Assembly (NCBI RefSeq): GCF_040115645.1
Contig: NC_089558.1
Coordinates: 1,922,001-1,986,000 of the forward strand
Length of the DNA: 64,000 nt
Reading direction: 5' to 3'
Origin: Euwallacea fornicatus
Lineage: Eukaryota; Arthropoda; Insecta; Coleoptera; Curculionidae
A program made the translations under genes and the position numbers. Shown here one piece after another: positions 1 through 13,952 of the stretch; the stretch's first letter is position 1, and each line of letters begins with the position of its first letter. The notes under the pieces were generated by a model. The model had not been told where the DNA came from. It worked only from the letters and a program-made list of their open reading frames with translations, and did no database searches.

Positions 1-333
1 TTTTGGATTTTCCAAACAGCTCAATTTTAGATTCGTGAGTAAATATAACGTTTTTCCAATAGTCAGTATTTCTGTCCAAATGCCTCTGAGCAAACTCTAA
101 ACGTTTTGTCCTATTCCTACTTACTAATGTTTTTTTCCGGCCAATTCGTGTCCGTATATCTTCACTCCTTAAAAATTTTCGTATTGCCCTTTTATGGATA
201 ATCTTGTAGTAATCACTGGCTACACTTTTCACAATTTCAGTTGCAGTAGTTCGCCGATTTTCTTGAACTTCGTACCACCGTTCTTTGAGGCGCCACAACG
301 AAAGGCATCTTTGTGCGTATTGTCAGATGTAGA
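1..333 (-). pseudogene. Tc1-like transposase fragment, runs off the window edge
   Basis: The minus strand reads as the middle of a Tc1/mariner-superfamily transposase. A helix-turn-helix part (…TATEIVKSVASDYYKII…) is followed by the typical block RLEFAQRHLDRNTDYWKNVI and then FTHESKIELFG. In active Tc1 relatives that last block is …DES.., where the Asp is the first residue of the DDE catalytic triad. Here it is His (codon CAC), so this copy should be catalytically dead. The frame is open from about 333 to base 1 and the remaining catalytic part lies outside the window. No credible start codon is visible. Tc1 family membership is firm; the boundary at 333 is approximate. Confidence 0.85.
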
Positions 334-3300
334 AATATCAGGGTGGAGACTCGCAAAGAAGAACCAGTAAAGTCACTGGTCCTCATTGGACTAGATAGAA
401 GCCAATCTCCTCCATGTGTTGCTCCAAAGGGGATGTCACTTTACCGGGTCTGGTTGCGTAGTGTTGCTGAATTGTGCGAGAAATCCTAAAATCTATAGGT
501 TTCAAAAGATAGCACCTGAATTTTTAAAAAACCACGTGCCGATTTATTTGTCCGGAATTTACTCAAGTTCCGTTTTCACGCGAGCGATTTATAAATTCTC
601 GGTCGTCCGGCCAAAAAATTCATAGTATGGTTTGAATCATTTTGGGTGAAATTACATTTCGACATGAAATCTTGGGCTACTGCGAAGCTCATTTAATTAA
701 TTTTTAATATATCTGTCACGGTCTAATTGGTCTGGATAAAAATTAAACACTTCCACCTGGATGCGTAATAAAATTATTCACAGATTGTTTCTAACAATAA
801 TCTATTCTGTATATTTTACAACTCTGTCTCGTTACCGTAAACCATCTTTAATACATATGATTATCATTTAATGCACATTTAATGAATATGTATAATTTTA
901 CTAGATATAACTCTTTATTTTAAGAAATAACAAATAACAGTATTTTTATAAATGATTATCTTTGGGGGCGAGGTCCCCCGAAAACAACAAATTCTGTTGT
1001 ACCCCTACATTATTTGCTGCAACAGGAAATGTAAGACACGGAGACAGTTATTGCTACCTCCAGCCATAGGTCCATATTCATTCAATAAGATATTTGTTCC
1101 TGTTAGGTATCAAACTGCCTCCTTTTACTTATGTTATGTATTTAATTAAAATAATAGGTGAGTATCCAACAATAAAATATTGTCACGTAGGAATTAATAC
1201 TTCTTAAACAGGCTGTCTTGAATAAGCGATTTTTATAATTATTTTCAAAATATGTTTCTTATAAAAATACTTGGAAAAAAATAGAAACTAGGGTATGTAT
1301 AGAATATTGTTTTATATACAATATTTCCTTTAAGAATCCAAAAGGGTTTGACGAAATACATATTACATACCTTAAAACCTGATATTTTCATGCCAACGGG
1401 AAGAGCAGTGGGAGTCTTCTTTGCTGGAATCTCTAATTGTTTCTGATTGCAAAGCTTCTTTTTGTTCTTAACACTGTAATTCTATTGACAGAATTGTAAT
1501 GAAATAATTTGAGCGAAAAATAAAATTCCAACATTAAGTTGTCCCTCTCAATGATAGTTTTTTTTTTGTAGGTTTCTTTCACATCAATGCCGCCGGTCTA
1601 TAATACGCCGTTCCCTATGTATTACGTAAATATATATGTAAATTACAATTTATAGCAGTTCCGAAGAGTAAACTAATAACAAAATAGGTGCAAATATGAG
1701 AATAATATGTAACTTCCTTTTAAACAGTCCCTGTGCATAGGGTAAAAGCCAGATAGGTACGCTATTTATCTCTAACTAGCATAAAGGCAACAGGTTGAGT
1801 TGTTGGGATTGAAAAAGTATTATACAGAGGTTTCTTCTTCTAAATTGATACGTCTTGTAAGAAACTGATTATGGCATAGCTTGAAAAGCTACAGTATTTG
1901 ACTAAGTCAAAAGTGCATGCTTACATTAACGAAAACAAGGCGTAATTACTACTAAATGGCTGGGAAACCCAAATTAAAATGGCACATATATTGATGGCCT
2001 CTCCAAAGTAAAAGTAGGGAAAATAAAATACCTGAGAAAAAATAGTTTATAACGCCAGTCTTAGATAGCATTCACTACTTCGACGACAAAAATATTGCAC
2101 TAATTCCTTAACCTTTAAATGTCTAAATTGCTAATTACTACTCGGTGTCAAGGACAGCACTGGCTTTGGTATATGATAGCGCTTAGCGCTCAGCGATCGC
2201 TCCACCGTCTGAGGAGGGGTTTCAGTGGAGATTGGGTAAGATGTCGCCCGTTTGGCCGACCTAAAATTGACAAAAAATCCTGTCATACAAATCGTTCGCT
2301 TTATTTCTTATGAGAACATCTTTGAGATAATTATAATGGCATTTGTTACAGGTTTAATTTAAAGCTTCTGAAACAATATGAAAACCCGCAAGAAAACCAT
2401 TATATTTGAGTAATCTGACGGTTGAACAATAACAATAATACGTTACAGCAAACTCTACCTGAAGCACATTAATCGTTGTTACCTACATATTAATCAAAAT
2501 ACGCAATATTCTGTTTTCCAACCATTCGAGTGCACTACAAAACAACAGGGTTACAGTCAAAACAACAATTTAACAAATAAACCTCTACCTACTGAATAAG
2601 CTCCTATCCTACGAATACTGATACGATTAAGCCGGTTCAAATCAATATTTTTAACTTATTTTGTTGTGATGCTATTGTCATACACTGAGTTGGCCTTTGT
2701 CTCAATGCCAGTTTCACTTTGCCGTAAATTAAACAAAAGTTCAAAAAGACTGGTTAGATAAAATCACTCTCACTTAATAGTATCATTGAAAGAGAACATG
2801 TTTGACCATGCATATAATAAGGTCCCTCTTTGTATTTCCGATCATAAAATCTGGGACTGAACTATTCACAGATGTTTTTTGTGACCCATGACGAGCATAC
2901 ATGATTTAAAAAGTTTCATATATTTTATGGTTTAACTTGAACTAAATTGGTTCAGAGACGTGCAGACTTTCGACTTTAATATTAAACTCAAAAAAGAAGA
3001 AAGATAGGAAAAACTATCAGGGGTTAGAACAGTTGAATTTTTAGTTCCTCCATAGGAAATACTTATGAAATTTGCCAAAATATTCTGGGCGTTATTATTT
3101 CTGTGAACAATTTCGACAGACCGGCATATGAATTCAGATGTCTAAAAGACACACAACCACAAAATTGCTACTAAACGGTGAGCATTGGAATTATTGGATT
3201 TGCCTAGGCATTTTTCAAAAAATGGGGAAAAACAAGGTTTTACTTTTAGTAAAAAGCAAATGAAATCTCCATATTGGTGGAAAAAATGTGAACTAAGATG

Positions 3301-4049
3301 TACTTTAATGGAAAACTAATCTTTTTGAACGGTAGTACTTATACTGATTGTTTCGTTTTGAATGTTTTAAAAGAAAATGACGCGAATTTCGTGCTGATTA
3401 CAACATTATGATGGATTAAAGAGTGAATTAATTTTTAAGTGCATTATGCAAATTCATATGTATCTAGGAAGTTTGTTTTGAGCCCCTGGGAAAAATCGAA
3501 ATTCACAACCAAAATTATTCCAGCACATTGGATGAAATGAAAAACCCTTTCACTATTTGATCCATGTGCATTGAAATGCCACTCTCGAGAACAAAATTAA
3601 TTCACCCGCTACAACAGTCAAAACTCGAATCTACAATAAGGGGCGAACTGTGCACAATAGGAGAGCGAGCCATATCAGGTGACATTTTCGTTCACTTCAA
3701 TTCGTTCACCTTATAGGAGAAAAACCATTGCCGACACAAGTTTACTTGTGAGTAACGTAAACTTTGCGTTTCAGAAAGGCGGCGGTAGAAACCGCAACGC
3801 TATTTCTCACCGGGGAAGAAATCCCTCCTTGATCGTAGCTGAAAAATATTGATTGCATTCATCCGCATCAAAAGTTAAATTAAGCGTTTATCTACCTAAT
3901 TAAACTTTCATCAATCACACCCCAATAACTACACCCGTAACTACATATTAATAGATGAAAGTAGCAATAAGAGGAAAAATTACATTTTTAAATTCTTTCA
4001 CCTACTTAACATGTCATATACTACTAAAAGCTGTAAATAAAATCATTGA
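334..4049. other. AT-rich intergenic stretch
   Basis: No coding region, RNA gene or clear repeat was recognised in these 3.7 kb. The short open frames (for example around 416-625, 952-1149 and 2119-2313) resemble no known family and lack splice or codon-use support. The last few hundred bases before 4050 should contain the 3' UTR of the minus-strand rdgB gene, but I did not find an obvious AATAAA close to its stop codon. Confidence 0.5.
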
Positions 4050-7000
4050 TTAGTACCTTCTCCTTCGGTTAATCGTCTGCCCCGATAGCCCAAAGTACCC
4101 CCGAGGGATCACCATTCTGGCATTTCCTTGGGCAGGCCTAGAACCTCCATGAGCCATCAAGGTTGCTAAATGTACAGCGTAACCCTCCAAGAGCACTGTG
4201 GCTTGACTTTGTTGTTTTTTGGACGCTTTACCTACTATGTAGATTTGTTTGGGCTTAAGACCGATGTTATTGTACACGCTTATATCTTTTGCGCTGCCGT
4301 AAGCCGTGTGGATTATAACCCCGTGATTCTAGGAAAAAATCAACCCAGTGATAGGTTTTTAAAATTCGTTCTTTTAGGTTTCAATAAGATAAAGGTACCT
4401 GTATTAGATTATTAAGATAAGCAGCCTTGTGGCTTAATGGTCCGGTGGTAAATCCATCGGCGAAGGAAACAAGTCCGTGCGGGAAGTTGTGTTGCGACAG
4501 CCAAGAAACAACTTTTCGGTGCTGCATGTCCGGTCGTCCGGTTATATAAATTATAAGGTAGCCCAATTCTTGCCAATGCCTTTCAAAATTGTCATTATAA
4601 CAGAACAAATAATAAATAAAGACGCAAAAAAAAGTTTAATTTACAACAATGACGCAACATTTCATTTTATTTGAGAAATATAAAGATTCTGTTGCGTTTC
4701 AAAGTTATAAATCCTACCTTACAACGTCCACAGCTCCAGCTCGGACTTTCGGATCTCGCCCCGTAACTGACACACTTGCCGTAAAAGAACCATCTATACT
4801 AAACACCACGGTTTCCGTTTTTGGAGGAACCACGGCCAGAAAAAAGTCTACACTCGTATGATCACCACGTACTATCATCTGTTATTACGTAAACATGTAC
4901 TTAAAAATAATATTTTTTACATACAATTATCTAGGCTTACTTTAACAGGATACAGCCCATATCCGACACTCTGAGCCTCGCTGATCGTATGACTAATTCT
5001 TCCATTTTTATCGGTAATTTCAGTGGCCAGAAGAACCCATTCGCCTGAAGGCGGATCTTTCATTATGTGAATGTCTACCTTTTCACCAGTTAAAGTTATC
5101 ATGTCCAAAGGTCCGTATTTGAAGGTGGCTACCAAGGTTTGAGCGGCACCTTCTCTTACTATTATGTCATTGGCACGGTGATTTGCTGTTACATTCTATA
5201 TAAAAAGTAAAAAAAAAGGCTTAAATAAAACCATATAGATAAATTAATTCCCGCAGAAACATACTTTAAGTTTAACAGACGTCCTCTTTTTGGTCCACTT
5301 TTCCCTAGGTTGACCAGGTCTAAAAGTGCTCTCTCGTCCCTCTTCAACCCCCACTCCGCTGGCAAGGCCCTCCAATCCGCCCACTTGCCGCAATATAAAC
5401 GCAATTACATCACAACTTTCCCAATAACTCGCATGAAACAGATGAGGAAGAGCATTTGTGGGAAAATTCGACAGACCTTCGGGACAATACAGAGCGTAAT
5501 CCATCCTTTTGCCGCCCCACCATTTATGCTGCACTGTATTATTTCATTAATATAACTATTTAGTTCACGTTTCCAGATATACTAACACCAAACTTACAAT
5601 TATTTATAGTTTGCAATGGAATTGACTCTATTAGCCCTGACACGGTACTTTGAATTGAAACTTCAGATAAACGCCTGGGGAGCACTTGATCGTTGAAGAT
5701 TTGAGGATTTGTTTGCAAGATTTCGACTAGAAAATGCATGTAATAATAAAAAAATTATTCAATAGAGAAGGAACGCACATAAATGATATGATTGTCCGTT
5801 GCCCAAAGGATACTTGGCGTATCTGGGCACATTCATGGGAGGCAGAATAGAGAATCGAGCCGAAATTAAGGGTTCCAATCTAGAGGCCACGGGGTCAGTG
5901 GGATGAAACATGTTGTAAACCTGATGGCACGATGGACGGCTTATTTGACCTTTACATAAAATAAAATATAAATTCTTACATTTTACATTTCATCATAAAA
6001 ATACCTGATTTTTCATCTGGCGCAGACAGTCTTCGATAGGCAAGTACTAAAGCTAAAGGACTGCCGAATAAGAAAAAATCGGATACTTCAAACTCCAATT
6101 TGATGTGGCTGGCATCGCTGGTCGAGGACGAGCGTCTCCTAGGATTACGCGTACTTAAATGCATACTATCATTCAGATAATCATCTGAAATTTTTGTTGA
6201 ATTAAAGTCATTTCTACAAACAGCGAAACAAGACCTTTATGGTCATCCAATATGCTGTTCTCGCTCCCGTGCCTTGATTTACCATCGCTACTCCGACATA
6301 AGGCATCGTAAGCTAAAATGGAACCTAAAGAATCCGCTACGAAGCATATTTGCCCTGTGAATCCTTGGCCTTCTTCGGATATCAAAAAATCTAGAATTAC
6401 CATGTCCAAAAAATAAAGTATAAGTTTTTAATTATACTTGCTACCTTGGTAAACGGCATTCGTAGCGGCGATCGTCCGGGATACCGACTCTTGATAGTCT
6501 GAGTTGCTAGTCGCTAGGATAGGAATCGCTCCGATCGGGATTGAATCGTGCGTCACTTGGGGAACATCGGTACATGAAGGAGAAACATCGAAGCTATACG
6601 GACTAAGACTAAAATTAAAAAGAAAAAAAACGAATTTAATAACTATGCATAACGAAGAATCATGTAGATACGGTGTATCTATTTCTGTGCTTTGCGCAGA
6701 CATGTGGTCCCAAACAGGAAATATTGAATTAAAATGGTGTTCTTCTGGTTAATAGACTGTGTATATTATCATAAAGGTTTCTTTCCATAGAAACTCACCT
6801 AGACAACACCCCCAAACTTTCAGTACACACAGAAGGACACGACACCAACTTAACGGCAATATGTCCTACTAAAGACGGATAATGCTGCCGCATAACTGAC
6901 TCGAAAGCCCCCTTGAATGTGGTAACATCCGACTTCTTGGCTGCCATATCCACGTTGGCATCTAAAACACTGCCGGCATGCAGAACCAGCATCAACACCG

Positions 7001-10000
7001 AAGTGCTGCAAGGGGCATGGAAGATGTTGGGAGAATCCGGTCTCGATATATCCACAGAGCCGACTTTGGCCTTTTGAAGTGTTTTCCTATTCGTCTTTTC
7101 ACTTGCCACTCTTTGTAGGAATGATGAAGAAAATATACTGTCGTCTGTTTGTTCTGGAAATATATGTATTTATGAAGGATGTTAAAGAGTTTAGGGATCA
7201 ATTAATAAATATTACGGTTATTTCCCGTGTACGTCGGCGAGCCCGTTTCTAAGTCTTCTTCTGATAAGAGCTCCAAAGAGCTCCATCTAGCCAAAGAAGA
7301 GGTGTCTGCTAAATATAAACTTTAAGCTCAGAAATCATTAATGGGCTATAATTAAAATACCTTCACAATCGAAAAACTCTTCATCAGACTCCGAGTCGGA
7401 CTCCCTCCCCAACGTCTCAATGCGCCAATTGGCTACTTGCAGATCAAAACTTTTCACTGAAGCTGAACTGGGAGAGTGCAAATTTCTGGGAAGTTTTCGA
7501 TCTTCACGCCTGCAAGAAGCAAATTTCATTGAAACCTGCAATAACTAAGAAAACGATTGACGAACTTTATAGGCATAGTAGAAGTATCATCTTTTGAAGC
7601 CTCGGTGTCTGGACTACCTGCAGTTCGTATCCTAGGAACATTCGGGTTTTTGCCTAAAAGAGGACTGTCTTCAGTTACCTCAATGCTACCAAGCGTAGCT
7701 GCTAATGTTTTTCCTGGATCTTCTTTAGAGTTACTGTTCAAATTGTCGTCTTCATCTATAAAATTCTATACTTATACTAAATCGCTCGCAGTGATATATA
7801 AGTTTACCAATTTCATCGTCCACTTGCCCCATTTTTCTTTTAAGCGCCAGCTGCGTCTGCCTTTCGATTTCTCTTATATCAGCCATGCTAAGTCCATGCC
7901 ATTCATCCTGCCAAGCCCATGCTTGCCTGTGGGCTCGCAGCATCGTTTTCCGCAGAGCTACATTTACAATTTTTATTACGCAATTTAACAAAAACCTTCT
8001 CTTACCGGTGTCATGTATGAACTTCTCAATTTTCGTCTGCATACCCCAATACCGGAACTCGACTCTGCACAGTTTGTAGGCGCACATCATGGCTTTGCCC
8101 AATGGAGTGGGTTGAGTTCTATCACGGACTTCATTCCAATATTCCTCAACCCAATTATCAGATAAAGGGCCGCGACCTGACTTTTCCGATACATAGTAAA
8201 GTGGATCTTCGTCATGAAGATAGTCGGCTCCATAAAGCTGATCTCGCACAACATCGATTATATCTAAAAAGGGACTTTATAAGTTTATGACCTATTCAGG
8301 CATGCAAAAACTGCGTACATAGTGCGACAATATGGTCGCCGAAAGCTATCTGCATTAGTATCACACTTTATAAAAGCCATAATTAAATAGAGACAGTGGA
8401 AAAAGCCGACCACTTTGTCGCATTTGGTGAACACTTTTTTGGAGGCCCGCATTCATTTTTAATGTTTTTCGGTTTGAGCTAGTCTGACTTCTCACCGACT
8501 ATCCGGTTCCTCAAATCGCTCCCATTTAAATGAAAGACGTTCTCCTGGTGGCCGTTATCAGGGAAATAATACGTTTCAATTTCCAGATAGAACTTCTCCA
8601 CGAAGGGGCAAGTGTACCTAGTCTTCGTGTAAGGATATGCATTCCAGGCCTCCTCTTCCACCATTAGGGCGGTTTTGGGGAGAATACTTTTAATCCACCC
8701 TAGTAAGTATTGCAATTAGAAAATAATAAATAGAAGGTGTCAGATTTGTCATCTATTCGAGATGTTGTATAACAATGATTTCAACCTCATTGCAATCAAC
8801 GTTTAAATTTTGTGAACAAGCACGTCAATCGTTGCCTTAACAATTATCAGGAAAATTCAAATGAATTTCATCGGATTTGAGTGGCTACAAAAAATCAAAA
8901 ATACCGCTGTTAAATATGAGGTTTAACACATGTTTGGATAATATGTACACTGAACAAAGTTGATAACTGATTTGACTCCGTGCTGTTTAGTTCAAGTAAA
9001 ATTAGAATAAACTTTTAAGCCTTTCATTCGGGCAAAATGAAAGATTAACCAGAAAATTTCCCTAAATCCACTGGCATACTTAATTGGCGGATGTATCAAA
9101 TCCTGACTAATCAGCAACAAAAATGATCACAGTGCTTTTTGAATTATGTACGATCCGAAAGCAGCGTTTCTTTAATTTGGTCACGCAATCTCCATTATTA
9201 TCGGCGCACAACAAAACGGCACGCAAATCCACTTTGCCAAATTATTGTAACTTTAAAGGAATAATAAACAGGAGCAATTATGGATGGGCCTACGTAAACA
9301 TCGGATTTTATGGTTTCCAGATTCCGGTCCCAATGTTCAAAAATAGAATGCGGGATCAATATTCGCCTAAGCAAGAGAGTTGAAACCTATAACTTAGAAA
9401 ACGATTTGTTTTACTATTGATTTGATTGACGAAAAACAAAACAGGAATATACCGTGGACCGTGATAGTTAACATTTTTACGTTTCAAGTTTGACAATGTG
9501 TATTATTACAGTATGCAAAAATTAATATGCATTTTAAATCGTATATCAAAAATTATGTGTACATTATAATTACATATAGGAAATTACATGCCGAATTTCC
9601 TTTTTCCAAGTCCGGAATTGCAACTGGTTTAGATGGATGAAAATAAGAATCTCGAACAAACGCACGATGTTATTTCCTAGGATGTGGACTGCCAGTTTTT
9701 GAGATCTTTCACCAAATGCAACTTGGCAAAGAAACTTAAAATGTAAATCAGCCATTCCATATCTCACTCAATCGTCAAATGTGGACTTCGCAATGAAAGT
9801 CGAATATGAGTACTCATTTAAAAATAAATATTATTACCGGGCAAGTGACTTCCAACGTGATAGATCTTTTTAGTATATTGTCCTTGACCACCGGGTCCAT
9901 CTCTGTACGGTTCATTAAGGAGTATTTCAACGCCACTGCCTTGACCACTGCTCTCTTCGCGACTTTTTTTCTTAAAAAAAGATTTTCGAAACTCGCAGGT

Positions 10001-10101
10001 TTAAGATAAATAAGAAAACTTACCGCTATCATGTAAAGTTGAGCGATCCGATATTCTTCCACTGTGAGCGGCAATGGAATCCGGTACTCCTTGATGAGCA
10101 T
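4050..10101 (-). CDS. rdgB: Retinal degeneration B: phosphatidylinositol transfer protein (PITPNM family)
   Basis: RdgB moves phosphatidylinositol and phosphatidic acid between ER and plasma membrane at contact sites, supporting PLC signalling. Nineteen coding exons join in frame to 1184 aa: 10101-10024, 9970-9838, 8699-8496, 8263-8006, 7957-7808, 7755-7566, 7509-7361, 7308-7216, 7153-6799, 6608-6445, 6390-6235, 6184-6005, 5949-5779, 5726-5598, 5533-5265, 5195-4941, 4878-4718, 4579-4399, 4328-4050. Residues 1-275 form the PITP domain, starting MLIKEYRIPLPLTVEEY. An acidic FFAT motif, DEEFFDCE near residue 385, should bind VAP in the ER. A lipase-like ADSLGS segment and the DDHD domain (about 640-890) follow. 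The LNS2 domain (about 980-1110) includes YITGRPDMQHRKVVSWL. The tail ends RRRRY. The start is the first in-frame ATG and matches the conserved N-terminus. The donors ending at 7566 (GTTCGT) and 6235 (GTCTTG) are weak; the second could instead lie slightly upstream. Length is close to fly RdgB. Confidence 0.95.
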
Positions 10102-10650
10102 GGCGGGGGCCCTAGGCCGCCTTATCAGGAGGCCAGGCCTGGGCCCATTCACATTTACTTACTATAGGGCCTTAGATCACCTGCGAAAAATGCACGGTTT
10201 CAGCAAAAAGGGCATTTGAGCGGGAAATTACTCACTCTGACGAAACACTGAAATACGGCCAAAGCCCGCTAAATGCAAATGGAATTAAATTACTGTCATC
10301 TCACTGAACACTTTCAGATAGTTCCGATGTACTGAACACTCATGGCACTGAACAAAGCAAACGGAACTATTGATTTAAACTCGTATTATTCTAGAAAAAC
10401 TGGCTGACATTCAGATGCAATAATTATTGATGTTCTCCATACTGACAATTAAAAACGAGAATTGCGTGATTCTATTTGGGCGATATTCTCACCATGCACA
10501 CGTATTCTGTTAGAACGGAGAACGGGACAGGGGTTGCACAGCAGGAAGATTAGCGTGGGCGAGGGCGCCTGTAACTAGACTCCTCCGCGAATGCTGTCCC
10601 GCTGTTTCAATGGAGCATCGCCGGAGCTGCTTCTGAATGTACCAGCAACC
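10102..10650 (-). other. rdgB: Probable rdgB 5' leader: upstream exon, intron and start-proximal leader
   Basis: Upstream of the rdgB start the minus strand shows an acceptor (TTTTCGCAG, leader resuming at 10171) and, further up, a donor (CATG|GTGAGAAT after 10493). The segment about 10500-10640 is clearly more GC-rich than its surroundings. The simplest reading is a noncoding first exon ending at 10493, a leader intron of about 320 nt, and a 70-nt leader before ATG 10101. The leader holds short upstream ATGs, one a start-stop (ATGTGA). This is inferred from splice-like signals only; no core promoter element was identified with certainty. Confidence 0.45.
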
Positions 10651-13600
10651 AGGGACGGCCTATGTTTTCATATATTGAAATAAAACACAATTTACTTCTA
10701 GTTGTTAACGCTAATATTACTCAGAATACTTAGTCGAGTCGGCAATAAAGAAACTAAAAAATGTTGCTCTACGAATAAAGCTTAAAGCGTGTTCTATTCT
10801 ACCTCCCTAACTAATCAGTCCTAATTTCCCTATACCGATAAATTTTCTAACTCCGCTCCTGCATAGCTAATGGCATCTTAACAAGATTATAATTGCAGCA
10901 GTGTGAACATGTGAACTTTGCCAGTCCCTATCAGGTCGCTTCACCTACAGTTTGATTTCCCTCCAAATCCAAAGTCCGCACAATGGTCATTTGTAAAAAT
11001 TTGGCAATACCAATTTACCCATGAGTCGCTACTCAAATAGAGACATGTCACCCTGATTGATCCTAATCTAAACTTGATCGAGGTTTGGTTGTCAATAACT
11101 TTACTAACATGTCGTCGCGCTTAATGGCAAGATTTCCCTTTAATTTGCCGGATAGATTATGTATTCGTAAAAAAAAAAAAACAGAAAAATGCAGCACTTG
11201 CAATAACTACCTGTAGCATTAGATAAGGAAAGGCGTTCTTAGCTAACAATGGGATTCGAAGCGCCGTTTCGAGTTGAGCGATCAATACCGAGAGCCGCGT
11301 GGTTTAAACATCCCAGGGATGTATCTAGGTGATGTGTTAACTTTTTTTTATAGATTTCCGATTAAAAATTTGTTTAAACAATATATTGCAAACGGGAGTA
11401 TATCTCGAAGAACAAACCAACAAAAATGTGGGTTTTTATATGTCGGCTGTAAAACTGAAAATTAATTTATACGGCTTCCGAACTACTTTCCTATAATTAA
11501 ATTTACCATTCACCGTATACGAACGCATCGTTTTATTTCGACCTTGTCTGAAAAATCCAGTATTACCACTTGGCGTTTTATGATCAACCTTATATAAACA
11601 TTTTATTGGTACTTTTTACCTGTAGTTTCTTGACCGGAGTCAAGATGGACTCTGGTATATTTTACATTACAACAGAGACTAGATTGCTTTACCAGAAAAA
11701 GTGCGTACGACTAAGTTTACAATCAAATTTTGGTGAATGTTTTAAGAAATATTTTTTACTCAGACATATATGAAGTGATCTGCACACATGAGCAGCATTT
11801 TAACCTAAAATCATATCACCGTGCGACATAAACTTTGTATCTGATTTTTCTTATTTTGAGCCTCACTTCTTTCACCAAATAGAAAAAAAAATCTTAACAC
11901 AAAGAGTCTTCTTTTGTGACAACTAAAATGAAATGAAGTACTGATTTTACAAAGTTTTCTCTTCTTTTTCTTCCTTATTCTATAAACAAAAACGATATTT
12001 TACGTGCGGGCTAAATTTGTACTTACTAACATAAACAAAACATTTAAAAAATCAATTGTAAGGAAAAACAAATGGAAAGTTCTTATTTTTAAAACTGTGA
12101 GCCTGTTGGATATTTTCTGTACGTGCGCATATTACCGTCTAACTACACAACAGGCATATCATGTTGCAAGAACCTGAACAAGAACAAATATAAAAGTCTG
12201 TTCTGTTATGCTGTGTAATAAATTTAATGTATTTTGTTGAATTGGATGAAATGATGACTGCCCTCCTTTGCTACTTGAGATCTATTGTAGTTTGTACAAT
12301 GTAGATCAAATATGCCATTGTGTCATATCACTTTCTTTCTTAAATACTATACTTTGTATAGTATTGTATTTATGTTTCAATTCTCCGTACCTAGACCTTC
12401 CATGTGTATACCAGTATGTGAATTGTATATCAAAAAGCACATTGTTACCATTTATTTAATGTTTTCAATACAATATCATAAAACAGTGGCAAAGCCAATC
12501 AAGTATTTAGATGGGATTTCTTAAAATAATTATCTAACTGTAAATGACAATACAGGCAAAATGTGGCAGTTCAAACAATAAAGTGCAAAATTGGTAGAAG
12601 ATGACAAATTGGTAATTGATTGTCCTTGGTATAGGTCTTAAGCAAAGTCAGATAGAGCACTTCTAACACAGTTTTAACACTTTAGAAATTTTGTACCTAT
12701 TTATGAGACAATTCGTAAAAAAAATTTTCACTATAAAGAACCTTTTATTACAGTTTGCTATTCTACAAGGTGTCAAAAATAATAAAAAAATGTCGGGATG
12801 CCATTTGACATAAACAACATAAACAGAAATGATACATGAAGTGAGTGCTACAATTTCAATATGATATGTTCAGAGACCCTTTTGCTTCCATCTCATGATC
12901 CAGAGAATACAGTTTAAGAAATGCAGATAATGTCCAAACAAAAATAATTAAATTGTCAACAACTTTATTAAGAACCAAGTTTCCATGATAATGAAACTAA
13001 GGACCAATACAAAGCTTCTATTTCTGAGTTATTATGAACTTTATGTTCTCTCTAAACTTAGGTAATAGAAATTCAATAATTTGGCTCTTACAGTTCAGAC
13101 TTAGGAGAATACTTGAGAAAAACTCAGTTCAATTTATGTAACTTTAACATTATTAATTTTTTAATACTACTATGATTGTTGGAGTGAATGCTCGGGTAAC
13201 TCAGGGTATCGAAGGAACTATTTGGCATCGTTTAAAAAAACAAACAGCTTCTCATTAAATTTTTATGTTCACTTACCAGCATAACTGAAATCTTGGCTAG
13301 TATGGAGTCATTTTTATTTTGAAATCGATCACACACGTAAGATATTTGAGTTTAAACTTGAATTTAACAGAACTTCTCTTAAGTTTTATTTAAAAAATGG
13401 TTCTTTTAGAAGTGTTTATTGACTTTAACTTGGACGTTCGAAAAAATTGAATAATAAACAAAAATCATCGATTTGTGGGTTAGGTTTGAGAGTTTGCGCC
13501 AAAGTGACGTCACTTAAATGTCAAATATCAAGGTCAAGGTAATGGGTCGAATTCAGAAATAACAGAAGAGTGCGCCTTTTGAGTGTGTCAGGTCCGGCCT

Positions 13601-13952
13601 TTTACCCGACGCCCTTACAAATCACAGTCAGACCTTCATGTTAAATTTCGACCTGTTCAATAATAATAAAACACGCATCCCGTCAGACCATTAAAGAGGA
13701 AACATTTATTCACTGGAAATATTTTTAAAATGAATACTTTTACTCCACTCCATCATTTTCAGCACTCAAGGTCGCACATATAGTTGTCATCATATGACAA
13801 ATGACGTGGCCTCCCAATTTCTACCTAACCTAACTTAAATTTTCTACTTTATTTTCGCCTTTCGTTCTGTTTTAATTCTCCTACAGAACATAAAAATGTT
13901 AATAAATTATGTTTCATTCAACTAAAATGCAAATATATCCAACAAACAAAGT
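10651..13952. other. Intergenic stretch between rdgB and the PAPS transporter
   Basis: These 3.3 kb are AT-rich, with many short tracts of A or T. Nothing recognisable was found. The small open frames at 11274-11465, 11570-11773 and 12268-12524 are hydrophobic or low complexity and look like chance. The last few hundred bases before 13953 should hold the promoter and 5' UTR of the following gene. Confidence 0.45.

Noticed and set aside
6620..6760. Extra rdgB exon encoding the frame around 6620-6750
   Set aside because: Its phase does not fit the preceding donor, and the conserved SLSPYSFD junction is restored by splicing directly from 6799 to 6608.
7557..7988. 143-aa plus-strand frame
   Set aside because: It is the antisense shadow of rdgB exons 5 and 6.
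10102..10152. N-terminal extension of RdgB starting at 10152
   Set aside because: The codon there is GTG, not ATG, and all known relatives start at MLIKEYRI, which is the first in-frame ATG here.
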